A DNA stretch of 35,370 nt. It comes from Minisyncoccota bacterium (GTDB lineage Bacteria; Patescibacteriota; Microgenomatia; UBA1400; UBA12028). The notes below the pieces were generated by a model. The model saw only the letters and a list, made by a program, of their open reading frames with translations. It did no database searches and was not told where the DNA came from. The position numbers and the translations under genes were made by a program. The DNA lies in the NCBI GenBank assembly GCA_016211945.1, contig JACRHV010000006.1:110723-146092 (forward strand), given 5' to 3'. Shown piece after piece: positions 7,469-15,277 of the stretch (the stretch's first letter is position 1; each line of letters opens with the position of its first letter).

Positions 7469-7870
7469 GGGGATGTATTGATTCGACGTAACGAGCTCTT
7501 TACCATCTGCACGCCGTTTTGATTCAACGTAAAAGAATCAAAAAACTATCTGTCACAAAAGTACAGAACTTGTTCGCGAAAATCCGCGATGGAGTGAATA
7601 GCTTCGTTGCTGGTTTGACCGTTCAACCTTCTTTGGCATTAGCCTAAGTCGGCATCTCACGCGTCTCTCTCACTGATGGAGCGCACGAGGTGGGAACACA
7701 GTCGGTGTGGTAGCAGTCGTCTAAACGTTGCGGCTGTCTAAACTTTTAACGTTTGTGGAAAGGGAGCGGTTGGTCAGCTTCCCGTCCTTTCCTTCAACAA
7801 AAGTAACACTACGCGTGTAGACGATGATAAAATTCTCTTACGGACCGCGGTTCGTAGCCGCGCATCTCCA
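7469..7870 (+). ncRNA. ssrA: Transfer-messenger RNA (tmRNA)
   Basis: tmRNA rescues stalled ribosomes and tags the nascent chain. The 5' end GGGGATG (7469-7475) pairs with CATCTCC (7863-7869) to form the acceptor stem, followed by discriminator A. Near the 5' end is the expected GATTCGACG, and near the 3' end a T-arm with GGACCGCGGTTCG. The tag reading frame ends at TAA 7645-7647, and its last residues read VAGLTVQPSLALA; the LALA end fits an SsrA degron. The resume codon cannot be fixed from sequence alone. The genome has CAT after the discriminator, so CCA is not encoded and must be added. About 402 nt, a normal size. The gene has its own extended -10 promoter. Confidence 0.95.
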
Positions 7871-7890
7871 CATCTGGGATTTTGGCGGAA

Positions 7891-8355
7891 TTAGAGTGTT
7901 TTTTCTACGCTGATATCGATTTCTTCGTATCCATTTTTCTTATAAAATCGTAATGCAGAAACATTTTTCCAGTATGCCGTAATCGATATTTTGTGATAGC
8001 CGTGATCTTTGGCCCATTGTTCAGTCGCCTGAAGAAGTTGTGTCCCAACCCCCTGTGACTGAACAGATGGATCAACACCGAGCATATCGAGTTCAAACTC
8101 CTTTACCGTACGGAATTTAGCGGAGTCATACAAAAACCCCACACTACAGCCCAAGGTAGTTTCCCCTTCTTTTGCAACAAGAATAACAGAGTTCCCGTCC
8201 GACAACACCTCGAGGAGATATACTTTCGCCTCATCTGAGGAATACCAGTCTCTATTAAAATGTGGGTCGTAGTGTGGATGGCTTTGCTGAAAAGCACGAT
8301 CAAGAACGGTGAGAATTTGCGGGATATCCTGGTGGGTGGCGGGAACAATGGTCAT
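7891..8355 (-). CDS. GNAT-family N-acetyltransferase
   Basis: 154 residues, the standard length of a single GNAT domain. The acetyl-CoA-binding motif A is clear: LDMLGVDPSVQSQGVGTQLL, where QSQGVG is the pyrophosphate loop, followed by the helix ATEQWAKDHGY. Motif B is KNVSALRFYKKNGYE near the C-terminus. The substrate cannot be deduced; small molecules and protein N-termini are both possible. The gene faces the tmRNA gene, with 20 nt between their ends and no clear terminator. A TACAAT box lies 10 nt before the start. Confidence 0.85.
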   Translation of the reverse strand: MTIVPATHQDIPQILTVLDRAFQQSHPHYDPHFNRDWYSSDEAKVYLLEVLSDGNSVILVAKEGETTLGCSVGFLYDSAKFRTVKEFELDMLGVDPSVQSQGVGTQLLQATEQWAKDHGYHKISITAYWKNVSALRFYKKNGYEEIDISVEKTL

Positions 8356-8382
8356 AACGGTGCGTATTGTATCACAAGTATC

Positions 8383-9051
8383 CTAGAACTTATGCGCGAG
8401 TACTATTCCCCAAACAGCTTTTGCGTGAGCTTTTTTGAGGACTTGGCACGCGAGAGACAAAGTAGTGCGAGTTGTTGCAACATCATCAACCAATCCAATA
8501 ATCTTGTTCTGAACATCTTTTTTATACAAACAAACATAGCCTTGTTCCATGTTATGTTTTCGCTCCTTCAATCGAAGACTTGCCTGAGGTGTTGTTTCCC
8601 GAATCTTGATAAGAGTTCGAGTGTTTATGGGTATTTTTGTTTGGATATTGAGGTATTTGGCGAACAGCTCTGCCTGGTTGAAACCTCTAAGTGCGAGTTT
8701 CTTCGGATGAAGTGGGATGGGAAGAAAAAGGTCGAATTTTGGGGCAAAGGCAGGCCAGGAAGGCGCGAGTATCCTATAACCCTCGGTTGTTGCTTCTCGA
8801 ATACGTCCATACTTGACAGCCTTGCTGAAGGAGGCAGATGAGTCCTCGTACTGGACAAAAGCGAGAAATCCGTCAAGTCCGAATGGAGACTGGCAAACGG
8901 GGTGTGTTTTTCCATCGTATGTTGGACGGTCACATATTGGGCAGACAGTGAAATTGAAGTGTCGGATATATGTTTGGCATTTTTCGCACAAATATTTCCC
9001 GAGTTTTTTGCATGACACACATCGTTTTGGAAAAAGGTAATCGAGAATCAT
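8383..9051 (-). CDS. comF: ComF-family phosphoribosyltransferase-like protein
   Basis: 222 residues from ATG 9051; an in-frame ATG at 9075 would add eight residues. The N-terminus has zinc-finger-like pairs (CVSCKKLGKYLCEKC, CPICDRP) as in ComFC. A type I phosphoribosyltransferase domain follows, with LFLPIPLHPKKLALRGFNQAE and the PRPP loop IGLVDDVATTRTT. In ComF proteins this loop is usually DDVxTTGxT; here Gly is replaced by Arg. ComF proteins take part in DNA uptake, probably at the cytoplasmic side; CPR cells are often thought to take up DNA. The neighbouring GNAT gene lies in the same direction 27 nt downstream. Confidence 0.85.
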   Translation of the reverse strand: MILDYLFPKRCVSCKKLGKYLCEKCQTYIRHFNFTVCPICDRPTYDGKTHPVCQSPFGLDGFLAFVQYEDSSASFSKAVKYGRIREATTEGYRILAPSWPAFAPKFDLFLPIPLHPKKLALRGFNQAELFAKYLNIQTKIPINTRTLIKIRETTPQASLRLKERKHNMEQGYVCLYKKDVQNKIIGLVDDVATTRTTLSLACQVLKKAHAKAVWGIVLAHKF

Positions 9052-9169
9052 GATACCGCATACTGTATGCCTCAAATCTTACAAAAACCTTACAAAAGGA
9101 GAACTGCACTTTTTTACGGAAGCGAATCTGGTAAAATTGCGTAAAGTCATTCGTTTTAAGGAAAAACGT

Positions 9170-9252
9170 GGAGGGGTGCTCCGAATGGTAAGGAACCAGT
9201 CTTGAAAACTGGCGTCCGCAAGGACATGCAGGTTCGACTCCTGTCCCCTCCG
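9170..9252 (+). tRNA. tRNA-Ser (anticodon TGA)
   Basis: The acceptor stem GGAGGGG (9170-9176) pairs with CCCCTCC (9245-9251), with discriminator G as usual for serine. The anticodon arm is CCAGT-CTTGAAA-ACTGG, giving anticodon TGA. A long variable arm (GTCC-GCAA-GGAC) marks it as class II, and the T-arm CAGG-TTCGACT-CCTG is clear. CCA is not encoded (CAT follows the discriminator). The downstream HAD gene begins 6 nt later. Confidence 0.93.
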
Positions 9253-9258
9253 CATTAT

Positions 9259-9723
9259 ATGATCACCACACTCATCTCAGATTTTTCATACGTCCTCCTT
9301 TTTCCCAAAGACTTGAGATACAAAGGAAGACTGAATGATCTGCATAAACAGTTGTCGCAAGGTGGCACATATACGATCCTCGATCATTATCTCTTTAACG
9401 ATGAGCTATTCACTGCATATAGCGAATGGAAGAAAAAAACTGGTGGAAGCCTTTTTTTGTACACCGATGGTCAGATGCATCGCATACCGGAACTTCGCCA
9501 ACATCTTGAACCAGTATTTGACGCGTTGTATTGTTCGGACGATGTTGGATATCGAAAAAATAATCCATTGGGCTATACAGCGTTGTTAGCAAAGATAGAG
9601 AAAAATCCAGACGAAGTATTGTTTATTGACGACAAAGATCAAAACTTAGAAGCTTCAAAAGAAGCAGGACTCACAACGCTCAAATATATCTCCAACACAC
9701 AAACGATACAAGCCTTACGCTAA
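9259..9723 (+). CDS. HAD-superfamily hydrolase-like protein
   Basis: 154 residues from ATG 9259. The frame is open further upstream, but that would run through the tRNA gene, so this start is preferred. HAD motifs: motif I near the N-terminus is ISDFSYVL (Asp8 present, the second Asp replaced by Ser10), motif II is LYTDG, a Lys lies in GYRKNNPLGY, and motif IV is VLFIDDKDQN followed by EASKEAGL, as in epoxide-hydrolase/haloacid-type members. The changed motif I could mean altered chemistry, for example dehalogenase-like rather than phosphatase. Substrate unknown. A strong terminator follows the stop codon. Confidence 0.8.
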   Translation: MITTLISDFSYVLLFPKDLRYKGRLNDLHKQLSQGGTYTILDHYLFNDELFTAYSEWKKKTGGSLFLYTDGQMHRIPELRQHLEPVFDALYCSDDVGYRKNNPLGYTALLAKIEKNPDEVLFIDDKDQNLEASKEAGLTTLKYISNTQTIQALR

Positions 9724-9725
9724 AA

Positions 9726-9755
9726 CCCCCGCACTTGGCGGGGGCTTCGATTTTT
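9726..9755 (+). terminator. Intrinsic terminator, probably bidirectional
   Basis: Perfect 7-bp stem CCCCCGC (9726-9732) / GCGGGGG (9738-9744) with a 5-nt loop, followed by a short gap and TTTTT. On the minus strand the same hairpin is followed by TTTT, so it can also end the DUF4870-like gene. It is the only clear intrinsic terminator seen in the window. Confidence 0.8.
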
Positions 9756-9770
9756 ATTTCAACTAAAATT

Positions 9771-10151
9771 TTAGAACTTGAACTGGCTTGCGTACGATCC
9801 AACAACAGGAAGAACTTCTTCCTTGCCATTGAGTGCATTCATCAACCCCTTCACCCAGAGGATAAGAAGAAGAATGCTCACCACAGTTCCGGCAAGTCCA
9901 CCAACGACCCAACCCAAAACTGGAAGGTATCGGAGGAACTGGCTCGCAATGCTCCATCCAATACTGACAATCAAAAGGACGAGCGATTGTTTGACGTGGA
10001 ACTTCACGTACGAGTCATTTTTTGCATCGGTCAACAAGGGAATGAAGAACAACACGTAGGCGAGCGCTGCCATTGCGGTATTCTTTTTTACACCACTAGA
10101 GCTTGAAACTCGAGTTGTTACTTTGGTAGAACGGACAGTTTTCTTTGCCAT
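9771..10151 (-). CDS. DUF4870/Tic20-like small membrane protein
   Basis: 126 residues. A basic, Ser/Thr-rich N-terminus of about 25 residues is followed by three hydrophobic segments: about 27-43 (AALAYVLFFIPLLT), 55-72 (LVLLIVSIGWSIAS) and 79-104. Between the first two is the family signature YVKFHVKQSL, matching the F-H-x-x-Q-S motif of DUF4870 (Tic20-related) proteins. The biochemical role of this family is unknown. The start is supported by a Shine-Dalgarno (GAGGAG) 5 nt before ATG. Transcription probably ends at the shared terminator at 9726-9755. Confidence 0.8.
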   Translation of the reverse strand: MAKKTVRSTKVTTRVSSSSGVKKNTAMAALAYVLFFIPLLTDAKNDSYVKFHVKQSLVLLIVSIGWSIASQFLRYLPVLGWVVGGLAGTVVSILLLILWVKGLMNALNGKEEVLPVVGSYASQFKF

Positions 10152-10206
10152 GGTACTCCTCTTTCTTTTCTATTATTGATCACTATAGCATGGATAAAAT
10201 GTTGGG

Positions 10207-10212
10207 TACAAT
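10207..10212 (+). promoter_or_regulatory. -10 box, leaderless start of M24 peptidase
   Basis: TACAAT ends 6 nt before ATG 10219. Confidence 0.45.
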
Positions 10213-10218
10213 AGATGA

Positions 10219-11259
10219 ATGTGGGAAGAAAGAATACAAAAAGTTCGGGAATGGATAAAAGAGAAAAAAGCAGACGCCGTTTTGGTTTCTAGCGCGTACA
10301 ATATCCAGTATTTAACAGGATTTATCGGTCTTTCTCCGTATGAACGAGAGGCATTTTGTTTGGTTGATGGTGAAAAAACAACTTTGGTTGTACCCATGAT
10401 GTACGAGGAACACGCGCGGTCATTAGGTAAGCAGATTGTGTTGTGTATCGACGGTGAAAGAAAAGGATTACTCCCTTTGGCTTGTTCGTTATTACAAGGA
10501 AAGAAGATAGTCTTGATTGAGGAGCATGTTCTCAAACATACAGAGTATGTGCGGCTTCAACAGGATGGTGGTGAGTTTCGTAGCGCCGAATTATATATAG
10601 AACATTTGCGCGAAAGAAAAGACGACCATGAGATTGCGTTGTTGAAGATGGCGGACGAGTTAACGAAAACTGTGTTGCAGAAATTCGAATATATGTTGAA
10701 AACGGTGGACTATACGCAATTTTCCGAGTTGCAGTGTACAGATATGTTGCGAACTATGGCTATTGAGGTTGGTGGTGATGGGCTCAGTTTTGACCCTATT
10801 GTGGCAAGTGGTGTGGGAAACAGTCAACCGCATTACCGGACATCCTCGAAGAAATTAGAAAAAAATGGAGTGATACTGGTGGATGTGGGAGTGAAATATC
10901 ATGGGTATTGCGGCGATTTGACGCGAACGTTTTTAGTGGGTGATGTGAGTGATGAGGTGAAAAATGTGTATGCGGCGGTTGAGGCTGGACATGATGCGTG
11001 CGTGAAGCAGGTGAGGATTGGAGTAACAGGGGCGCAATTGTATGAAACGTTGTATTCTTCGTTCAGGGAAAGCGGTTTTCTGCAACCAATGCCGCATAGC
11101 CTTGGACATGGAGTGGGACTTGAACTGCATGAGGGACCGCATTTGAAACCTTCAGCAGAACAAGCACTGCAAAAAGGAATGGTGGTAACGATTGAACCGG
11201 GAATATATAGGGCGGGGAAATTTGGTGTGAGAATTGAGAGTATGAGGGTGATAGAATAA
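10219..11259 (+). CDS. M24-family Xaa-Pro aminopeptidase/dipeptidase
   Basis: 346 residues. The N-terminal creatinase-like domain (about 1-130) is followed by the pita-bread catalytic domain. The dinuclear metal ligands are visible: Asp in ILVDVGVKYHGYCGDLTR (two Asp), His in HSLGHGVGLELHEGP, Glu in TIEPGIY and Glu in GVRIES. This supports removal of residues next to proline from peptides in the cytoplasm. The chain stops about ten residues after the last ligand (MRVIE), so the usual short tail after the active site is reduced; the active site itself is complete. The next gene begins 23 nt downstream in the same direction. Confidence 0.9.
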   Translation: MWEERIQKVREWIKEKKADAVLVSSAYNIQYLTGFIGLSPYEREAFCLVDGEKTTLVVPMMYEEHARSLGKQIVLCIDGERKGLLPLACSLLQGKKIVLIEEHVLKHTEYVRLQQDGGEFRSAELYIEHLRERKDDHEIALLKMADELTKTVLQKFEYMLKTVDYTQFSELQCTDMLRTMAIEVGGDGLSFDPIVASGVGNSQPHYRTSSKKLEKNGVILVDVGVKYHGYCGDLTRTFLVGDVSDEVKNVYAAVEAGHDACVKQVRIGVTGAQLYETLYSSFRESGFLQPMPHSLGHGVGLELHEGPHLKPSAEQALQKGMVVTIEPGIYRAGKFGVRIESMRVIE

Positions 11260-11271
11260 AACAAAGGTAGC

Positions 11272-11277
11272 AAGGAG
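11272..11277 (+). promoter_or_regulatory. Shine-Dalgarno fixing the start of the helical repeat protein
   Basis: AAGGAG lies 5 nt before ATG 11283. The in-frame GTG at 11277 overlaps this motif and is therefore unlikely to be the start. Confidence 0.65.
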
Positions 11278-11282
11278 TGAGT

Positions 11283-13553
11283 ATGGTTTCTTTCGATTCT
11301 GTAAATAAGTTCATAGATGCGGCTGTAAGTATTGTCCCTGGCGCAGAAACACCTCAGCAACACTTGGATAAAAAAAGAAACTTATTAAATAGGAACATTC
11401 AAGCACTCACCGCTCTCGTAAAAAATGGAAATAGAGAGCTTCCTACAAGAAATTTTAACGCAAAAACCGCAAATGAATTCATTAATGCGTTTACTACAGT
11501 AATACATCACATTGCTGCAACAATGGATGGAGTGGGAGACGGAGATCGTGCGCGTTTACCAACAATTCCACGAGAATTGGTAACAGATACTCTTGATCTT
11601 ATGAATCTTATCGAGAAAAATGCGAGCGATTTAAGTATGACTGTGGATACGGGGAGGATTGCTTGGATCAGACAAACCCTTAACGGTCTCAATGTTGTAA
11701 GAAGAGAGCCTATTGTGTGGGCTAATGAAGTTGCTCGGGGAGACGAGGTTGGTACCATTGCCAGAACATTAGATACTGTTGTAGGAACAATGCTGGGTTC
11801 CGGAGTAGAGAACGCGAGTAGTACGCAACTTGCACAGATTATTCAAACAATGGCAACAAGACTTCGTGAGATTCGCGAACATCAAGTGGAGCAAGAAAGA
11901 CGAGGGGGAGAAGTTCAAAGACTAGACACGCAGATACAACAAAGGACCCTGTCGTTATGTGGAGCGATATGGCAAAGGGCACTGCTTGTCGGATTGAGAG
12001 ATGCATCTGCGGCTGAGGACTTAGGATTTATTGAGAGGGTTTTAACAAACAAAGATATTTTTGTTGGAGATACTACCCCATCTATTGTGAGAGAATCGGG
12101 CGGGAATAGAGAGGTGTTGGAGAAAGAGAAACAAATTCTTGCAAAATTCAGAGAGATACTTACCAAAGCAACACAAGGAAGAGTTCAGATATTATCGGCG
12201 GAACGGTTACGAGGATTGAATAGCTATGTAAACTCCACCATTGCGGAGCTTATTGAAGTTCACAAAAATCCAGACTGCGTCGGAATTTCCTCTGACGATG
12301 CAAAAGCGCTTGGTAGTTTGTGTCAATGGATGGACGCTCGGGCAAGGGTTTTGGAAGGTCAAGACAAGAAACTCGATCTTACGAGTATCTTGAGCACTGC
12401 GAAGCGTATTCCAGCACAATTAGGCGATAGGATTCATATTGAAGGAGATTTTCGTGGAGGATCTAGCAGTCTTGAAGGACTGTTGGAGGTTATACAAATG
12501 GAACCTCTTGAGGGACTTGATTCACATGGATTAACTAGTTTAGTAAATGATCTTCATCATGTTGTGTTTGATCTTATTGATGCACAAAAAAATAAACAGC
12601 GGAGACCTGTTTCACTTGCTGATGCCAAGTTACTTCACAGAAGTTTGATTTCTCTAAATGAGAGAGTAGAAAATTTGAGTAAAGAAACTCAAGGTTCTCG
12701 CGGAAAAAAAATATTAGAGGAAGCACAAAATCAAATAAAACAAACTCTCTCTAGCATCGGAACAAGTCTCAAAATAGAAGAAGTGTTAGATATTGCCGTA
12801 AACGAAGTTCCTGCAGCAACACAACTAGAAGGTTTAGTCGCAAAAATAAAAAACCTATCTCGTCAAGGAGATCTTGATGTGGGAGATGTGAGCGAAAATA
12901 TTATACTTCTCGATCTAGCACTGGGAAACCTACTAAGAGAACGACAAAGAAATGATGAGAAAATTCCCTATAACACATCAGATTTAACACTCGTATCTGC
13001 TATTTTAGAAAAACGCATGAAGGAACTTCAATTACCACCCCATAGTCATAATCTTTCGTCTTTGACCAACAGAATGAATTCAATTCATCAAAGAATAGAG
13101 CAACTCCGTTCTCGCTGGGAAGATCTTACATCAGTATCATTGGATGATACTCCCATGGCGCATTTACTTGATCTTTTAGGGGGAAATCCCCCAGATGCTG
13201 TAAGTGGATATGGTGAGCGGCAGGTGACTAATCTCACAGCTCAGCTTAACGCAATTATCTACGAGCTTATTGCTCAAAAAAAGCGGGGGGAAAACACTCT
13301 GCTCACTGCGCAAGATATTGAGGATTTACGATCGTTGTTAGATGTGATAAGAAGAGTGTGTGAAGGGGTGTCAGCTGGAGTAGGTCAAGAGCACGCCATG
13401 GATGTAACAATGAACCTCATCCGTCAAATTTCTGGATATTTAGATGATGGAACGTTGGGGATTGGTGGAGGAAACATAAGAAGACCTCAGCAAGCAGCGC
13501 CTCTTCCTTCTCAACCCTCCTCTTCTGGGGAATGGTGGACCAGGAAACAGTAA
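11283..13553 (+). CDS. Large cytoplasmic alpha-helical protein with about six tandem ~115-residue repeats
   Basis: 756 residues, no signal peptide or membrane helix, rich in Leu, Arg, Glu and Gln. I do not recognise a family. Internal repeats are visible: a helix of the type L-x3-L-x3-I-x-ELI-x2-QK, a short loop, then L-S/T-x2-D-x3-L-x-SL-x8-RV-x2-L. Cores begin near residues 63, 180, 309, 415, 534 and 645, giving spacings of 106-129. The clearest copies are at 309 (STIAELIEVHKN, SSDDAKALGSL), 415 (FDLIDAQKNK, SLADAKLLHRSL) and 645 (IYELIAQKKR, TAQDIEDLRSL). The C-terminus is Gly/Pro/Ser-rich and disordered. A scaffold role is a guess. The gene follows the M24 peptidase by 23 nt. Confidence 0.75.
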   Translation: MVSFDSVNKFIDAAVSIVPGAETPQQHLDKKRNLLNRNIQALTALVKNGNRELPTRNFNAKTANEFINAFTTVIHHIAATMDGVGDGDRARLPTIPRELVTDTLDLMNLIEKNASDLSMTVDTGRIAWIRQTLNGLNVVRREPIVWANEVARGDEVGTIARTLDTVVGTMLGSGVENASSTQLAQIIQTMATRLREIREHQVEQERRGGEVQRLDTQIQQRTLSLCGAIWQRALLVGLRDASAAEDLGFIERVLTNKDIFVGDTTPSIVRESGGNREVLEKEKQILAKFREILTKATQGRVQILSAERLRGLNSYVNSTIAELIEVHKNPDCVGISSDDAKALGSLCQWMDARARVLEGQDKKLDLTSILSTAKRIPAQLGDRIHIEGDFRGGSSSLEGLLEVIQMEPLEGLDSHGLTSLVNDLHHVVFDLIDAQKNKQRRPVSLADAKLLHRSLISLNERVENLSKETQGSRGKKILEEAQNQIKQTLSSIGTSLKIEEVLDIAVNEVPAATQLEGLVAKIKNLSRQGDLDVGDVSENIILLDLALGNLLRERQRNDEKIPYNTSDLTLVSAILEKRMKELQLPPHSHNLSSLTNRMNSIHQRIEQLRSRWEDLTSVSLDDTPMAHLLDLLGGNPPDAVSGYGERQVTNLTAQLNAIIYELIAQKKRGENTLLTAQDIEDLRSLLDVIRRVCEGVSAGVGQEHAMDVTMNLIRQISGYLDDGTLGIGGGNIRRPQQAAPLPSQPSSSGEWWTRKQ

Positions 13554-13574
13554 TATTTTTCTCAATGCGTAGTC

Positions 13575-13604
13575 TTGACATGTCTGTATCGTATCGCGTA
13601 CTCT
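13575..13604 (+). promoter_or_regulatory. Sigma70-type promoter, leaderless start of rarA
   Basis: Consensus -35 TTGACA (13575-13580), 18-bp spacer, -10 TACTCT (13599-13604), then 6 nt to ATG 13611. Confidence 0.65.
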
Positions 13605-13610
13605 TTTCTC

Positions 13611-14078
13611 ATGCCCCAAACAAAATCCGAAAATGCAATGCCGCTTGCTGCCCTCATTCGCCCTCAAACACTCGATGAATACATTGGTCAATCACATCTG
13701 GTTGGCCCGAATAAACCGCTTCGGGTTGCGATAGAAAAACACCAGATTTTCTCGATGATTTTTTGGGGACCACCGGGAGTGGGAAAAACGAGTCTTGCTA
13801 AGATTCTCGCACACGCAGTGAATGCGGACTTTTTGGAACTTTCCGCGGTGTCAGCAGGCAAAGCGGATGTGAAAGTGATTATTGAAAACGCGGCACTTTC
13901 CTCGCGCCGCACTGTCATGTTTCTCGATGAAATTCATCGATTCAACAAAGCCCAGCAGGATTTTCTTTTGCCATATGTCGAGTCTGGTCGCATTACGCTT
14001 ATAGGAGCCACAACGGAAAATCCGAGTTTTGAGGTGATCGCGCCGTTACTTTCCCGGTGCCGCGTGTTTTTGTGTTAA
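13611..14078 (+). CDS. rarA: RarA/MgsA AAA+ ATPase, N-terminal part (frameshifted)
   Basis: 155 residues. This is the N-terminal half of RarA (MgsA/WRNIP1-like), a replication-associated recombination ATPase acting at stalled forks. Landmarks: [19 protein letters not shown], Walker [10 protein letters not shown], Walker [10 protein letters not shown], sensor 1 [11 protein letters not shown], and the arginine-finger region LLSRCRVF. The frame then ends abruptly (LC, TAA at 14076-14078), while the rest of the protein continues in the -1 frame. The shift lies in or near a run of five T (14067-14071). Either this copy is truly broken or the run is mis-called. The start at ATG 13611 is supported by the promoter 6 nt upstream. 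Confidence 0.85.
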   Translation: MPQTKSENAMPLAALIRPQTLDEYIGQSHLVGPNKPLRVAIEKHQIFSMIFWGPPGVGKTSLAKILAHAVNADFLELSAVSAGKADVKVIIENAALSSRRTVMFLDEIHRFNKAQQDFLLPYVESGRITLIGATTENPSFEVIAPLLSRCRVFLC

Positions 14079-14779
14079 AAGAACTGACAAGCGAGGAGAT
14101 GGTGACGGTGATTGATCGTGCACTTGCAACGCTTAAGGCAAAAATGCCCAACGAAACAAAAGACTGGTTGATCGCGATGGCGAACGGTGATGCTCGGCAG
14201 GCTATTACCATGATTGAGAACACACATGGTTTGTATGGAAAACTGACGGTTGAAACGCTCACCAATACGTTGCAGTCCAAACATTTACGGTTTGATAAAC
14301 ATGGCGAGGAACACTTTAACACGATCAGTGCGTTCATTAAAAGTATGCGCGCGAGCAATCCCGATGCCGCGGTGTACTATTTGGCGCGATTGGTCGAGTC
14401 CGGCGAGGATCCGTTGTTTATTGCACGCCGCATGGTGATTTTTGCGAGTGAGGACATTGGGTTGGCACAGCCTACGGCTTTGGTGGTGGCGAATGCGGTA
14501 TTTCGTGCATGCGAAACGATTGGATACCCAGAGTGCCAGCTGAACCTCGCGCATGGTGCGGTCTATTTGGCGTTAGCAAAGAAGAGTCGTGCGACGAACG
14601 ATGCATTTTTTGCTGCGCTGGGAGATGTGAAGCAGTTTGGAAACTTGCCGATTCCACTCAAATTACGCAACGCGCCCACGAAGTTGATGAAGGCGGTGGG
14701 GTACGGGAAGGGGTATAAGACGTACGACGAGGGGAGTTTACTGCCGGAGGAGTTAGGTGGGAAGAAGTATTTCTCGTAG
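14057..14779 (+). CDS. rarA: RarA/MgsA AAA+ ATPase, C-terminal part (frameshifted)
   Basis: Open from a nominal GTG at 14057, 240 residues. It begins [13 protein letters not shown], exactly where the N-terminal fragment leaves off, and carries sensor 2 ([15 protein letters not shown]), the helical region ([30 protein letters not shown], split here only by description), ASEDIGLA, and the C-terminal [15 protein letters not shown] and KLRNAP of RarA. This part mediates tetramerisation and SSB binding in the known protein. There is no ribosome site for GTG 14057, so independent translation is unlikely. The two parts together give a full-length RarA of about 390 residues. Confidence 0.85.
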   Translation: MPRVFVLKELTSEEMVTVIDRALATLKAKMPNETKDWLIAMANGDARQAITMIENTHGLYGKLTVETLTNTLQSKHLRFDKHGEEHFNTISAFIKSMRASNPDAAVYYLARLVESGEDPLFIARRMVIFASEDIGLAQPTALVVANAVFRACETIGYPECQLNLAHGAVYLALAKKSRATNDAFFAALGDVKQFGNLPIPLKLRNAPTKLMKAVGYGKGYKTYDEGSLLPEELGGKKYFS

Positions 14780-14780
14780 T

Positions 14781-15008
14781 TTATGAAAAAGCATTGAGGC
14801 CAGCAAACGACTTAAACTTATCAACTGGAATATTGAGTGCTTCTGCAGCTGCTGCGACATTATTGTTGTGAACTTCTCGAACATATTTTTGAACAGTAGC
14901 TAAATCGCCGGCTTCTAAATCAATACCAGAAAACCAATCTTTATAAAGGGCTCCCACTGTGTCTGTCAAAGATCCTGTTGTTTGTGTCTCACGTCCATCT
15001 TCTGCCAT
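14781..15008 (-). CDS. Small acidic protein of unknown function
   Basis: 75 residues, no cysteines, no membrane segment. The chain is mostly helical with an Ala-rich centre (NNNVAAAAEALNIPVDKF) resembling a short helix-turn-helix-like bundle, but no family is recognised. A good promoter supports expression: -35 TTGTAA, 17-bp spacer, -10 TAGTAT ending 6 nt before the ATG. Its stop lies 1 nt from the stop of the convergent rarA fragment. Confidence 0.6.
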   Translation of the reverse strand: MAEDGRETQTTGSLTDTVGALYKDWFSGIDLEAGDLATVQKYVREVHNNNVAAAAEALNIPVDKFKSFAGLNAFS

Positions 15009-15014
15009 GAGTAC

Positions 15015-15043
15015 ATACTAAATGAGCAACTGTAAAATTACAA
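15015..15043 (-). promoter_or_regulatory. Sigma70-type promoter of the small gene at 14781-15008
   Basis: On the minus strand: -35 TTGTAA (15043-15038), 17-bp spacer, -10 TAGTAT (15020-15015), 6 nt to ATG. Confidence 0.55.
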
Positions 15044-15057
15044 GTGAAAAAATACTA

Positions 15058-15240
15058 CTATTCTTTATCTATCTCAATATAGGGTGAGCCCGATAAATCT
15101 CCAGACCGTATATACGTTTGATTGGTTTCAGGGTCAGTAACAGTGTTCGCATCTCCAATCTCTTTTAAAGTTCCATCTCCTATTCTTCGTTCAACTTCTT
15201 CTTTCGTTAACACGTTTGGTCCTTCTTGTCTTATTATCAT
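15058..15240 (-). CDS. Small protein of unknown function
   Basis: 60 residues from ATG 15240, chosen because AAAGGA lies 6 nt upstream; the longer open frame would run into yqeY and has no such site. The protein is charged and soluble (TKEEVERRIGDGTLKEIG in the first half, then Asp/Thr/Ser-rich). Family not recognised. It is divergent from yqeY, with 37 nt between the starts, so the two share one promoter region. Confidence 0.55.
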   Translation of the reverse strand: MIIRQEGPNVLTKEEVERRIGDGTLKEIGDANTVTDPETNQTYIRSGDLSGSPYIEIDKE

Positions 15241-15264
15241 AACAATCCTTTCAAAATATGCTGG

Positions 15265-15270
15265 TATAAT
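15265..15270 (+). promoter_or_regulatory. Extended -10 box, leaderless start of YqeY gene
   Basis: TGG-TATAAT (TG at 15262-15263) ends 7 nt before ATG 15278. Confidence 0.5.
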
Positions 15271-15277
15271 ACTACGC

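Noticed and set aside
8260-8841. 193-codon plus-strand open frame
   Set aside because: It runs antisense through both the GNAT and ComF genes, which have clear family motifs; the translation is Cys/Ser-rich and matches nothing.
9202-9258. Upstream start of the HAD frame
   Set aside because: Would begin within the tRNA-Ser gene; ATG 9259 directly after the tRNA gives the proper HAD N-terminus.
14060-14080. Programmed -1 frameshift in rarA
   Set aside because: The T5 run is slippery in part, but there is no X-XXY-YYZ heptamer, and no stem or upstream Shine-Dalgarno was evident; mutation or base-call error is simpler.
15122-15277. Upstream extension of the YqeY frame
   Set aside because: Overlaps a divergent small gene and the promoter; YqeY homology begins at ATG 15278.
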